A stretch of 64,000 bases of DNA from Campanula takesimana (lineage: Eukaryota > Streptophyta > Magnoliopsida > Asterales > Campanulaceae), in NCBI GenBank assembly GCA_026119855.1, contig JAOWBW010002218.1:45719-109718 (forward strand), written 5' to 3'. Below, piece after piece: positions 1-11,063 of this stretch (positions are counted from its first letter, which is position 1; each line of letters starts with the position of its first letter). A program made the position numbers and the translations under genes. Below the pieces are notes generated by a model. It saw nothing but the letters and a program-made list of their open reading frames with translations. It ran no database searches and was not told the DNA's origin.

Positions 1-1209
1 TAAAAGGTAAGCGAATAAGATCATTCGCTCCTGCAAAAGGCAAAATAGTAAGAGTGTTATGTCAAAAACTACAAGCATTCCTCTAAGTAAAGATGCACCA
101 TAAGTTACATAACATACCAAAAACGGCACATTGTCACAAAATTATGCACCCTTGCTGCATCAATACCCCCTCTCTAATCATGAATAGGGCCTCCAACAAT
201 CATGACATACCCAGGTCTCACTAAATATGTCGACGAAAGAGCAATGCTTCCTTTAGGCTGGGAAATTGAATAAAGAGAGGTCCATGGGTCTAGTTACGAG
301 TTCAGTGCTTCACATAATTATCAGATAAACGGGGACACATTGGGTCTCAGCCTCTGCCACCAAATATAGGTATTTTAACAGTTGAGAGAACCCCAGATCA
401 GGCAAACATATTTAGGTTAGGGGACCTCGGATCCCCAAATTACGTGGCCACTGGAAACGCGCAAGGAAACGGGATCTAATAAAATTTTGGCAAGGAGTTA
501 ACCGAAAAAAGACCACTAGGGTACAGATCCAAGATCTACAATCGAGCTGATGACCTCACTATTGGACATATCAAAGAAGATTAAGCTGTCTCATGAGATT
601 CTATGCATCTCTGTATTATTGTTAAACAAAATGAAATTCCAGATATATAGAAGAATTACGACATACAAAAGTTTGAGCAAACAAGGACATGAAAAGCTGA
701 GAGGAGATTTCCGAAACCAATAATCCTCAAAAATATCAAATTGTTCCCGCTCCCATTAACATACTCACTCGAGGCTGGAAAGGAAGCATGATAGTGGACT
801 TCCTAGAGCTGCATAGATGAAATAGATAAGGAAGCATAGACAACCTAGGGACAAGATGGGATCCGATGCCCGAATATCTGAAATAATAATAATAATAATA
901 TTATTCCAAAGCCCACTCCTTAAAGCTCAGGACCCTGATACACTTACTTAGACCACTACTTACCCTCGCCTCTATTAGAGTTTAGATAAAAATAATCCAG
1001 GGATTAGTACTTGACGTACCTCCCAAATGATACAGAGTACAATAGTCCCACGCATTAAAAAGATAATGGATCACCCATGCATATGAAATTGCGACCCTAA
1101 AATGCATACAAGAATTCTGAGGGGCAAATACCATTCTCATGCTAGTCTCACTACGACTTGTTAAACTAAAGCCCACTCTACCACAGAATTAGGACCCCGT
1201 CATCAGATG
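1..1209. other. Non-coding DNA, no gene recognised
   Basis: No supportable coding region, RNA gene or element ends were seen. A short (AAT)n microsatellite lies at about 880-902. The stretch is downstream, in the minus sense, of the exon at 4203-4668, so it is either intron or 3' flank of that gene. I looked for a continuation exon and did not find one. Confidence 0.5.
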
Positions 1210-1211
1210 TA

Positions 1212-1447
1212 CTCCCTCCGTCCCACACCAATGGGCACTTTTGGTCAAACCTACTAGAACTTTGACTAACATTTTGTGCTAAATAATTTATTTCCATAAA
1301 AATTTAAAATTAGTTATTAATAATGTTTCTATTACTAATTTAGTAACTTTTTTTAAATTTTATGTAGATTAATAATTTAGCATAAAATGTTAGTCAAAAT
1401 TCAAGTTCGTTTGACCAAAAGTGCCCATTGGTATGGGACAGGGGGAG
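1212..1447. mobile_element. Stowaway-type MITE (Tc1/mariner)
   Basis: A 236-bp non-coding element with terminal inverted repeats of about 38 bp. The left end is CTCCCTCCGTCCCA and the right end is its near-perfect reverse complement; the inner TIR part (ATGGGCACTTTTGGTCAAAC) is identical in both arms. It is flanked by TA on both sides (1210-1211 and 1448-1449). The CTCCCTCC start and TA target duplication are hallmarks of plant Stowaway elements, moved by mariner-like transposases in trans. There is no ORF, so it is non-autonomous. Confidence 0.93.
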
Positions 1448-1842
1448 TAGTCCTTAACGACTGAAACCAAACCATCCTCCCCCATTGTAACACAACCAAT
1501 TATCGAAAATAGTACCTAGCTCTCACAGATATTTGTAGATAGTAGAGACTGAATGAATAACTTTCTTTTGTCACTTTTATGTTCTCTTCCACTCAGATTC
1601 ATTTTATGTGAAAAACAAAAGACCACCACAGCATCAATTTGCATGAACAATTCTTTAGGAGTAAACTATGATGCCAGAAATAGCAATCATGTAGCAATAA
1701 AGTAGAATGGCTTGTCAACAATAAAGGTTAGGTGTATCTGTAGTTAAGAAATTAGAACAAGACCTATATATTCAAAATAAGATTGTTTTATGAAATTTAT
1801 TAGAGTAACTGAAGTGCAAGAAGTCCTCTGAAACGAGATTCT

Positions 1843-3251
1843 TGTTAGGAAATTGTAACAATAAATGGTGGTTTTCTTGAAATTAACGAAATGACAAATA
1901 TCATAAATGAACCAAAATAAATTTAACGGGGAAGGAAATAAGGATAAACTAGAAATGCGGAAATTAAATCAAACCGGGCAATAAATGAAGTCGAGTCTTG
2001 TGTTGGACACAATCTCCGCAAGAAGATATTGCCGCGCACTGGTGCTAACGGTTTTGTGGCAATCTTCACTCAAGATGAAACGACTTTACAGTCCATGATA
2101 GAAGCACATCAAATCAAGGAATTCGGCGAACATAACTGTGTTTGACACTTCCAGACTTCGAAGAAGACATATGCAACAAGATGATTCTGTCTTCTAACCG
2201 ATGCCGTGAGAATTTCTTCGAATTCTGTGAGTGAATTCCCTAATTTAGTTAAATATCTAACTGAGTTCGTTAACTCAGTTAAATACGTGACTCTCTAACT
2301 TAGATGTGAAGAGAGAGTGAATTGTGTATGTTGAGTTGTGTTTGGAGTCAGAAAGTCAATCCTGGTGGGGGGTTTATATAGATAATGAAGAGATGGGGTG
2401 CCTTTTGGGAATAGGCACTAATGGAGTCTGGTGGGATCCGGACCGTCAGATCAAATTCTGGATGAAGGGCTCAGATCTGCTGGATCAACCCAACAGCCGA
2501 CCCGATTGTTCCAACAGTCGCGGGTCGCGCCCGACCCATCCGAACCGACGCGGGTCACCGCTCCAGAACCATCACCACCCATAAGCGGATCCGATCTGGA
2601 CTATACCCACCCTTAGGTCACGGCCCATTACAACCGGGCCTAGGCCCAAGTGCCCAATGCCAGCCCACGATCCTACTGTTCTGGACTGAACCAGACCGAG
2701 CCCAACAAACCTAGCCACACCGAACCATGCCACGGACTGGACCACCATCGAACCGAACTTTGTCAAAAGTTTAAGGCTCCACAGCTCCCAGCGTGAAGTG
2801 CAAAGTGCGCCCTAAACCGCCCATTCCGCCCTTCGCGCGCTTCGCGAGTCATGTGCCAAGTTGGAGCTAGTCCAAAATTAGCACACTTGGGCCACTAGTT
2901 GCATGGTTGGCCCAATAGTTCACTTGGTTGGCCCAAGGAGGGAACCATTTGATGACTCCTCCTTAGATGGATCCACTTAAATACTTTCATTACTTCCATT
3001 CTTAAAGCAATGTGGGATAGCAATTTCTTATCCCATAAACTCTTCATACACCCACTACAATTTGCATACTTTGGACATTAATTTCTCATTCACCCGGAAT
3101 TGGTTTTGAGAAAGTAAATATACCACATTAATCTACTCCAAACGTAGATTATAAATATGCAATTAATTTTCATTTTCATAGAATGAAACTCAATGGAATT
3201 CTTGGTCAAAAGTCGGTCAAACCTCATTTTTCTAAAACCAAAATTCCAACA
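1843..3251 (-). mobile_element. Solo LTR of an LTR retrotransposon
   Basis: A 1409-bp unit that, read on the minus strand, starts TGTTGGAATTTTGG and ends in CA (plus-strand start TGTTAGGAAATTG, end ATTCCAACA). It is flanked by a perfect 5-bp target duplication ATTCT (1838-1842 and 3252-3256). A minus-strand TATA box (TATATAAA) lies at 2373-2380. There is no primer site, polypurine tract or pol sequence, so this is a solo LTR left by LTR-LTR recombination. The small ORFs inside (for example 2324-2584) are not genes. It lies 3' of the host exon at 4203-4668. The parent family was not identified; Copia or Gypsy are both possible. Confidence 0.85.
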
Positions 3252-3453
3252 ATTCTTGAGTTAATTGATGATACAGTTACCAATAAGAAAAGCTCTCAGG
3301 AGTTATTCTCACTTTAACAAAGTAACAATCAACCAAAGAGAAGGTTCAACTCCAAATGACCATTCACAGATCCCCACGAAGACTTGAAAAACATATTACT
3401 TTACCTAAAGTATAAATAAGAAAACTTCTATATTTTAAAAAGAAGAAAAAAAA

Positions 3454-3855
3454 GGGGCAAATGACAATTTAGGGTCCAAAGTCTAAGGAGGGGTGTGTCA
3501 ATCAGGGTCTGGTGTTCCAATTTTGCCTATTAGGGTCCACAATCAAGAACGTTTGTCAGTTAGGTGTTTTTAATGGAACTGTTAGAAAATTCCGTTAAGT
3601 CAGATCACGATCACATACCCCCTAAACTTTGGAGCCTAAATTGACACTACCTCCTAAACATTGGACCCTAAATGGACAATACCCCCTAAACTATGGACCC
3701 TAAATTGACAATTTTTTCTACAATTGCGTCAAAAGAAAAAACTAATGACTAACATTGTTAACTTTTAACCCTAGATTGACAACATTGAAACATCAGACCC
3801 TGATTGGCACACACCTCTACACTTTGGACCCTAAATTGTCATTTGTCATTTCCCC
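3454..3855. mobile_element. Foldback element with long inverted repeats
   Basis: About 400 bp whose two ends are inverted copies over roughly 60 bp (left GGGGCAAATGACAATTTAGG; right arm shares ATGACAATTTAGGGTCC). The middle contains several degenerate repeats of phrases such as TTGGACCCTAAATTGACA in both directions. No clear target duplication was seen, because both flanks are low-complexity (A-rich left, C-rich right). It is non-coding, probably a MITE or non-autonomous Mutator-like element; the superfamily is unresolved. Confidence 0.6.
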
Positions 3856-4202
3856 CTCCTCCCCCCTCCCCCCCCCCCCAAAAAAAAAAAAAGAAAAAGA
3901 CACCCTAATGCTTCAAGGGCTCCCACTATGCATGGGATCCACGGTATATTTAAGGAAAAAAAACTGCACTACAATAACAAAGTTTTTGTTTCAGTACCTA
4001 AAAAAGTACAAGGTAATAGGCAAACTGCAGAATCCATCAAGGCAATTCTGATAGAAATTGATACAAAAATCAACAGATGTAGTACTATGTTAGGACTTTA
4101 AGAGTAAATTAACTCCATAGTAAGATGAAGATCAGAAAAGGGTTACTTACGTAATAAGAATAGTTAAAATAGAAACTTAAGAGGAAAAACACTTGTGCAG
4201 AC

Positions 4203-4668
4203 CTGATAAGACAATGCCTTGAGCCACGCATTTTGGTCTACACCAAGCCAGGCAGTTGAAAACCATGGCTTTTTTGATTGTGAGCTCTGATCTTTTATTG
4301 CCAGCTCATATACCCTTGCTGCATCATGCAAGGATTGGACAAGTGCACTACTAGAATCTTCACCTTGCAGTGATTGATTAAGCTTGACCCTCATGTCCTC
4401 AACATCGCCACTCTCACTTGATCTGCCATTAACTGTTACACCATCATCCGCCAAAGAGTGGGGCAAAAGACGTTCAATCATTCTTGATTTATGAGGAGAT
4501 AAGCACTGCGACCGAAAATCAACTAATCTGCGACTAAGACCAAGATTTTCATCATCTAGTGCAGATAGCTTAATACGGCATCTCTTCCTCGAATAAGCCC
4601 GGTTGAATAGTAAGTGATCCAGAGCAGCTCCCCTTTTCTTGTTGAAGAACCATGGTCTGGAATGTTTA
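4203..4668 (-). CDS. Host gene, exon 2: conserved plant protein of unknown function (partial)
   Basis: A minus-strand open stretch of 466 bp (1 base plus 155 codons) bounded by good plant splice signals: acceptor TTTGTTTGCAG just before 4668 and donor CAG|GTCTGC at 4203/4202. The peptide is mixed and protein-like. It begins with a basic, Trp/Phe-containing part (KHSRPWFFNKKRG), continues through an Arg/Lys-rich helix-like stretch and an acidic, Ser-rich linker, and ends with a helix leading into KPWFSTAWLGVDQNAWL and LSYQ. I recognise it as plant-like but cannot name the family. It reads in phase from exon 1 (7615-7679); the codon split across the intron becomes ATT. Exons after 4203 were not found to the left, so the gene either continues beyond the window or is truncated. 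No stop or frameshift lies inside the exon. Confidence 0.62.
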
Positions 4669-5717
4669 CTGCAAACAAAAGGTTCAATACGGAGCCATGG
4701 GATATTATTTGCACTGACTAAGTTCTTGATTCATGTAGCTTCAAAGACAAGCTCAGTAGCCAGCAATATTTGCCTGCTAGTTGAGCTATAACTACTATAT
4801 ATCCATCCATCTTATGCAGTTAGCTCATATGTTAATGAACTATCTATTAGTATTATTCATAAGCATATTCAGCAGAACTGTACTTGATAAGTTCTCTCAT
4901 GTTGTGCTTAGAATGAATTTTAAATTTTGCTTTTTCTATATATATTCTTTTTGCTAATTATTTTAACTTCTTCATGTATCAAAGTATCAAACTAGTATTG
5001 ATCTATAACAGAAATTAAGTCATAATCACAGCATTCAACAGAAAATGACAATCCTAAAACCCTTTTCCAAGTGGACTTTAGAAGCTATATCCGTATTCAG
5101 GCAAATAATCTTTGCGTGAAACTGAGGTCAAATCATGAATTTTACGATCCTTTATTTTTCCTTTTATCTTGGAAATTTCTAATAAAAAATGACCAGAAAT
5201 GAGAATCAGCTACAAAGAAATCAGGATAGATCCTTTTTCGATTAAAAAAATCGCTTTCCAATTTTGCTATGCATTCATGGGAATGCAATGAGGTAAACCA
5301 GTACTGAGACTCTCTTTCTCTCACATCCACCGTAGAATAGGATGTTAAAAAAAAAATCCAGAAACAAGTTGGTTATACATTCACGACAATTAGCGGCTAA
5401 CTATTATGCACATGCTAGTTTCCTTAACATCTTCTGGTGAAATATGCATAGTATATCATCGATGACATGTAGGAAAATCTTGAATATCATGCAGAGTTAA
5501 ACATGTGGGATCTAGAAGTTCGCAGATACCTTCGCTAGCATGCAGCACACTGTATAGTTACAACAGTAAACAATAGTGAAGCCAGACATCCAGATTCTAA
5601 TTGCTGGTAAATCGGTTGATTTTACTTTTTGACATCAACATAGAGTTTTCTAATTTCTCCATTCAAAACTTTGACAGATGAAACTCTTACCTCTCTGCCA
5701 TTTGAAAAAGATACTGA

Positions 5718-5990
5718 GGTTGCGTTTGACGCATTAAGCACCAAGTGGTTGATGCTTAATAGAATGTAGGTAATTTGGAGGTAGGATGCAATGATTTAAT
5801 TCTTTCATCCAACATGAATATATCCAACACCCTCTTAATGATTGAGAATCATTATCCTTGCTTAATGAATAAGAGCCTCACTCAACACTAGACATCTAGC
5901 GCTCAATGTGATCAAATGCATCTTACCTCCAAATTACACTACATTCTATTAAGCATCAAGCATCTAGTGCTTGATGCATCAAACGCAACC
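5718..5990. mobile_element. MITE with ~75-bp inverted repeats, 3-bp TSD
   Basis: A 273-bp element with long imperfect inverted repeats beginning GGTTGCGTTTGA at both ends and matching for about 75 bp per arm. It is flanked by the trinucleotide TGA on both sides (5715-5717 and 5991-5993). A 3-bp duplication fits the PIF/Harbinger superfamily, although TGA is not its usual TWA target, so classification is tentative. It lies inside the long first intron of the host gene and directly abuts the target duplication of the next element at 6002. Confidence 0.72.
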
Positions 5991-6001
5991 TGAGTCTGGC
6001 T

Positions 6002-6745
6002 CATAGTTGTTAAAGGCGAAAGGCGAAAGGCGGGAGGCGGGCGATGCGTACCTGGAAAAGGGCGAAAGGCGGAAAATTAAAACAAAAATTTATTAAGTAT
6101 TAGAAAATATTATATTTCTACTTATTATGGTATCCTAACATAATTTCGACCTCAAAAGTGAGAATTATAGGATATTGATGTTTAAAAGAAAACAAAATTA
6201 AAAAAGATGCTTGGAATCTAGATTAAAGAAGAAGAAAAAAAATTAAACAAGGGGAGGGAGAAAAATAGAAAACGACTGAAAAACTGGAATTAAGTAGAAA
6301 AAAGAGAGCGATTATAAATTAAAGGAAAGAACTGGGAATAAAGAAGGAAATACAAAAAAATATGAAATCGACGCAGAGTTTGTGTAGTCGAGTTCTTTGA
6401 AGAGTGTCGTCGTCGTTGGAGGGTTCTTGTCTTAGTTGCGCATATTGCGGTAAGTATTATCGACTTCTCGCTACTTATCGTTTGGAAATTAGGGCTAGAT
6501 TTTACAAAGGGCACCTCACTTACCTAAATTGACGAGGTTTCCTTTTAAAAAAAAAAAAAAAAAAAAAACACTTGCCAAACCAAATTGGGCCTACCCCACG
6601 TCTCTCGTTTTCGCTTCTATTCAAACAGCATACGACTTTGTCCAATAAGGTCATCAACCGACCGCCTGATTTCACAAAGGCGAAAGGCGGCCAACCCTCT
6701 AAGGCGCCAATATGGCGAGGCGGGCATACGCCTTTCACGACTATG
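6002..6745. mobile_element. Non-autonomous hAT-type DNA transposon
   Basis: A 744-bp element with terminal repeats CATAGTTGTTAAAGGCG (left) and CATAGTCGTGAAAGGCG (right, reverse complement). It is flanked by a perfect 8-bp target duplication GTCTGGCT (5994-6001 and 6746-6753). Both subterminal regions carry clustered copies of AAAGGCG or GAGGCGGG, as expected for hAT transposase-binding sites. The interior is A-rich with an A-run near 6548-6567 and has no transposase. The short ORFs on both strands (6290-6772) are not genes. The 8-bp duplication and CA-starting termini support hAT; the family is not known to me. Confidence 0.88.
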
Positions 6746-6753
6746 GTCTGGCT

Positions 6754-7614
6754 TATTGCTATTTTAGAATGACATAATTACACTTCTGAAATCCTTTTCT
6801 GAACCTTTTCTAGCCGACATATTTAGAAGATGGATACAAAGCATTAAATAATTTTCAGGATACCTATAGGGTAACTAGAGACTTGTGCATATTTGATACG
6901 ATGAAATTCACTTGGTTACTATGTATGCCATAGTAATTAGGAGGTTACCTGGACTTTCATTTATGCAGGTCATTTTAGTTTGATGGCATGGAAGTTATCA
7001 TTCGTCTAGCAATATCTAAGAGGTGATTTTGTTTACCAATAACAAGCTTCTCTATCTTCTATTTAGCTTAAAATTAAGATTGTAACTAGTGACGTAATGA
7101 AACAAGGGCAGAATCGTGCCAAATTCTATTGCACATCATAGTCTCCTTAAATCCTACTTTCCAAGACAAACAAGGATTAACTATTTGAATATTATGACGA
7201 ATCAGAATCTCTCACAAATTCACACACACTTGTGAACACAAAAAGGTAGCAAAAAAGAGTACAATAAATTGACTGCCTTCCGATGAATATGTCGATTAAG
7301 AGCGCGGTACATTACAAAATGGGGCTCAAAGTCCACGGACGTTCCTAATAAACTAATACTGATTTCAGAAAGTCTCATTTTGGCGACCACGTGCAAGGCA
7401 CATGGTGCCTTCATTATTCGAGGACTTCATCTTTGTAAACCAGTTTTAGTTCTCAAAATTTGTGCAGTTTCCTGAAGTAGCTCAAACTCTCTAGATTACT
7501 AGATATATATGGTAAAACGAAATTCAGAATCATTAATTTAATTTTCAACTAGAAACTGATGTCAGAAATCAAACAGCTGTCTAAATTGAATAATAATGAA
7601 AAATTAGAACTCAC
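6754..7614. other. Intron 1 sequence, no further feature
   Basis: AT-rich sequence between the hAT-type element and exon 1, part of a roughly 2.9-kb first intron (4669-7614). No coding stretch with convincing splice sites was found; the 64-codon open frame at 7220-7414 lacks protein-like composition and phase continuity. Confidence 0.5.
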
Positions 7615-7679
7615 ATTAATTGTGAATTCGGACTGCAGCAACAAACGCCGGATAGAGAGTGCGGTTGAGACATGGCCAT
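7615..7679 (-). CDS. Host gene, exon 1: start of the coding region
   Basis: Coding starts at the ATG at 7679-7677 (context GCGATGGCC, close to the plant consensus) and encodes MAMSQPHSLSGVCCCSPNSQ plus one Leu codon and two bases. It ends at a consensus donor AT|GTGAGT (GT at 7614-7613). The two leftover bases match the single leading base of exon 2 (4668), restoring the frame, which is the main reason I pair the two. The N-terminus is Ser/Cys/Pro-rich with no acidic residue, compatible with a plastid transit peptide, but it is short and this is inference. The same frame stays open to 7847, but that part carries a His run and is better read as 5' UTR. A second ATG two codons downstream is an alternative start. 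Confidence 0.58.
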
Positions 7680-7850
7680 CGCTTGCGATGGCGTGATGAG
7701 TGTGAGGATACGAGTACCTACGTCGTGGTGGTGGTGGTGGTGGTGACGGCGATGAGGTGGTTGTGGGGAAAACGGGAAAGGAGGGATGGCGTGAGCTGAG
7801 GATGTAGAGACGTGTATAAAGTGAGACCTAGGGGAAATATCTTGCACTTC
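7680..7850 (-). promoter_or_regulatory. 5' UTR and promoter-like region of the host gene
   Basis: On the minus strand a TATA-like TTTATACA lies at 7820-7813, about 135 bp upstream of the chosen ATG, followed by a C/T-rich leader. A (CCA)n microsatellite lies at about 7725-7745. No direct evidence fixes the transcription start. The open frame through here (His-rich) is a consequence of the CCA repeat. Confidence 0.35.
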
Positions 7851-7984
7851 TAGTAATACTGTAGGATTTTTCTAACTTTGCCCACATGTTAATCTCATGA
7901 GATTCTTTAGTAAATTGTGTGGGATGACTTCAAGTGATTGACCACAAAATTTTCAGACTTAGAAAATTTTAAGACCTATCAATC

Positions 7985-8132
7985 TAAAGCCTATTCTAAT
8001 AAAATTGACTATTTTAAAAATGAAATTTAACACTTCTTACAATAAATCTTAAAGTCCACAAAAAGTAAAATTAGGTTATGGGATCAATCAAATCTAGGTA
8101 ATAAGAGTGATTTAAAATAAGCATACCCAACA
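7985..8132 (-). mobile_element. LTR fragment related to the Copia-3 LTR
   Basis: The last 100 to 150 bp before 8132 align with the outer end of the LTR at 47958-49366: both share ACTTCTTAC, CTTAAAGTCC, ATCAATCAA and the terminus AAGCATACCCAACA. On the minus strand it begins TGTTGGGTATGCTTATT. Only this U3-like start is visible; the rest of a 1.4-kb LTR is absent. It joins the Copia-2 pol remnant exactly at 8132/8133 and lies a few hundred bases upstream of the host gene start, in the same orientation. Confidence 0.55.
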
Positions 8133-9798
8133 ACGAGAAAACGGAATTCTAGAATGTTTCGCCCTTAAGCAGGAGTCGCAGTATTCAATGCTACCTTTTA
8201 AATTTAAATGATGAATATGTCGAAGTTTATCATTGGATGCATGTCCTAAACATTGGTGCCAAACTTGAGATTCAGGCTTTATGGACAAGGCCACACGTCC
8301 ACTCTTCATCGACTCAAGTTGATAAAGTCCATTGTGCTGACTACCCAGTCCAATCAGGTTCTTCGATTGTAAGCCCTGCATCACACAAAAGTCTGGAAAA
8401 AAATATTAATTCACAGTTTAGCTCTTTTGTGATTCTGCTCACAGAAAGTAAGTTGCATTTAAAATCGGAAATGTTAAGAACATGGTCTATCTCTAGACCA
8501 TTCAATAGGTGTGTCCTTCCAATGCTCTTGACAGGTATACGCGGGCCAATAGGAATTTGAACGGGAGGGTTGGCCCCATAATCTTGCTGTTTCTCAAGCA
8601 AGTCTGCATCACAAGTAATATGTTCCGTCGCTTCCGAATCAATTATACAGGGTTTGTTAGAAAATAGCTTACAAGCCATGTTGATATTTGGCGGATTAGA
8701 GCTTTCACCAATGTGCGGCTTCTCTCTTCCCAAGAATTCCAGCAGCCTAGTGTATTGTTCATCATCGAGTCCTGCGGTTGGGCTCTTCTCTCGATTTTGT
8801 TGATCGGACGTGGTTGCTTCCTTGACTTGCGCAGCTTTCGGTCCTTGAGCTCCGTGATGAGTGCTTCGCTTTTCTCTTTCTGTGCGTGGTCCTCTTTTCC
8901 AGTCCGCTGTACCTTTCTTCCAGTGTGCCGGATTGCCAATGATTACATAGCAATATTCTTTTAAGTGTCTAATCTTGTCACAGTGGCTACATCTTGGTTT
9001 GTCACGCCGCTCTCCCCTCTTGTCAAGGTTATCTCTGCTGGTTCTTTGTGTCATTTTTTGTAGCGCAGCCGCCTCAAACCCTTGTTTCCATGAGTTTGTA
9101 ATCTGTCTTTGAGCTTCATCCTCTGACACTAGGTGATATGCAGCACCAAGACTAAGTGTCGGCGTAGTGCTAAGATTTTGAGTCTTCACAGTGTTGAATG
9201 ACTTATCGAGTCCCATAAGGAATTCATACAACCTTTCCCGCTCGCCCAACGCCTGTAGCATCTTGGTGACATCACAAGTACACTTTCTACACTCACACTT
9301 TGGCATGGGTGAAATTGATTGAATTTCATCCCATATTCCTTTCAACTTCGTATAATAAGATGAGACAGGGAGATTTTCTTGCCTCGTTAGTGTTAGTTCC
9401 CTTTTGTGTTCGTACGCCCTCGGTGCACTCTCTTTCCCAAATCTTTCCTCAAGGTCAACCCAAATCTCATGGGTTGTTGCAGCATATTTCACGCTGTTAC
9501 GTATTTCTTTGTCCATGGTACTGTTTAGCCTTCCCTTGACCATAGCATTACATCGCTTCCATAGCATTCAATTGGAATACGTTGACTCAAGCATCGGAAT
9601 CGATCCGTCAACGAATCCTATTTTGTTTTTTGCGAACAAAGTATTGCTCATCTCATTCATCCAATCTCCATAATTTCCATCACTGAGGATTTCGCTAACA
9701 AAGATTTGACCCGAGTTGTCTGACGTGTGGATGTAGTATGGAGACATTACATCCACTGTCGCACCTGTCACCTTCTTTGTTTCAGACGATTCTACCAT
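8133..9798 (-). pseudogene. Copia-2 gag-pol remnant (Ty1/Copia)
   Basis: A decayed gag-protease-integrase start on the minus strand. The first part (9798-9568) ends in an in-frame TGA and the same frame continues to 8341. It encodes a Copia gag (DUF4219/UBN2-like), then a zinc knuckle CSHCDKIRHLKEYC (CX2CX4HX4C, with the usual Gly before His replaced), then a protease segment IIDSEATEHIT in which the expected DSGA is DSEA. Near 8400 the frame shifts, and the pre-integrase zinc domain follows (WHQCLGHASND and CDSCLRAKHS). The sequence stops at 8133 against an LTR-like terminus; integrase core, RT and RNase H are missing. It is non-functional. Its LTR and primer site follow at 9838-10113. Confidence 0.9.
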
Positions 9799-9837
9799 GG
9801 CGAGCAGTGGGTTTTACGAATTTCTTTAGTAAAACCA

Positions 9838-9850
9838 GCTCTTGATACCA
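9838..9850 (-). other. Copia-2 primer-binding site
   Basis: Minus-strand TGGTATCAAGAGC directly abuts the LTR end. It matches the complement of the initiator tRNA-Met 3' end (TGGTATCAGAGC) with one extra A. Confidence 0.75.
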
Positions 9851-10113
9851 TGAAAATAATATCAGCCTCTCTCTGTGTTATATTCACAATACCCAATTGG
9901 GTTATATACATACAATGTCGTGTATAATCTCAGCAAATCTCATAAGAGATATTCCCTATCTCCCAAATAGTCTGATATATTCCTACTGATATTCTAATTC
10001 CTTATACTCCTCTAATATCTATCTTCCTAATCTAAACATGACTCTCCAGACTACAAGCATATGTATACTAACTTAGAGTATGACTCCTAGTAGGACTCCT
10101 TGGATATTCAACA
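9851..10113 (-). repeat. Copia-2 5' LTR
   Basis: A 263-bp LTR on the minus strand, beginning TGTTGAATATCC at 10113 and ending TTATTTTCA at 9851, followed at once by the primer site. A short LTR of this size is usual for several Copia lineages. The partner LTR is not in the window because the 3' half of the element is lost. Confidence 0.8.
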
Positions 10114-10700
10114 TTATAAAATTACAAATTCAAAAAAACAGCAACACAAAATGTGTCACTATAAGAGAAGATTGCATAGATGGAGGCACACGTAGAGCCG
10201 AAAATATAGCACATGAATAATGAAGTGAGAGCAAGGAATCAATGCAGGGTTGTAACAAAAAAATAATCAAATAATGAGTTAAGGAACGAATTGAAGGACG
10301 ATAGGGCAATCAGATTACAGGGGGATAGGAAGGAGTGTACTTTGACTGGGTTCAGAAGAGGAGTTGTGAGAGGAGACGGAGGCGATTTGGGGGAGGGTAT
10401 CGCAGACTAATTCAGACGCTAGAAGGAGAAGTCGGAAACCGTTAATTGACAGCTGCATAATTAACCTGAGAGTATTGATCTGGATAGATAAGAAAGAAGA
10501 TGGAAAATAGAGAAATAATGTGTACCTTTGGATGAGGGTGGTTATGAGTTAATCTCAGCCACTCTTTGTCTATTTTTAAAAAAGTAGTTAAAACCATTGT
10601 CTCTTTTATTATAGATTATTGATGTTTTAATGATGTATAAAGTTTTTCGCTTCCCTGTTATATTGATTTTAATTTCAGCAATTTAAATTTATAATAACGG
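10114..10700. other. Non-coding stretch, no gene recognised
   Basis: No ORF of note. Minus-strand sequence at about 10440-10320 is C/T-rich and leader-like, but no exon structure can be supported. Confidence 0.4.
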
Positions 10701-10728
10701 CCTGTGCATCGGACAGGAGGAACACTAG
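10701..10728 (+). mobile_element. Helitron-like 3' terminus
   Basis: A hairpin CCTGTGCATCGGACAGG (10701-10717; stem CCTGT/ACAGG) is followed after 7 bases by CTAG and then T (10725-10729). Helitrons end in a short GC-rich hairpin plus CTRR and insert between A and T, so this fits a 3' end. The 5' end (expected to start with TC after an A) was not located and no Rep/helicase sequence is present. Confidence 0.45.
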
Positions 10729-11063
10729 TTAAACATTAAAGAGCTCAAAACAATCTATGTTACAGCCCATTACAAACATAGGCCCACTCTTTAAGGCTCC
10801 TCTTAAACACAGTTCTACAAACAGATAGTTTTACAAACGGAGTAGATTTTGAAACAGATCTATTGAAAACAGAGCTATTCATCTTATAAATGTGTTTGGT
10901 ACACATCTTAAAATATTAATTTAAACATTTGAATATTTGTTTATAAGACATTTTTACTCTTTTATAACACTCTAATATTGTTAATCAAGTTTAATCATTA
11001 ATTATACCAAATGCGTAGAGTCTTACAAAAATTATTAATCTATATTATTAGGGCTGGACTCCT

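Noticed and set aside
5142..5330. Short minus-strand ORF in intron 1
   Set aside because: No splice continuity, no recognisable domain, length within chance for AT-rich DNA.
7220..7414. Possible extra host-gene exon on the minus strand
   Set aside because: Exons 1 and 2 already join in phase without it; no good acceptor/donor pair; composition not protein-like.
7611..7847. A 78-codon His-rich protein
   Set aside because: The His run is translation of a CCA microsatellite in the likely 5' UTR; the better start is the ATG at 7679.
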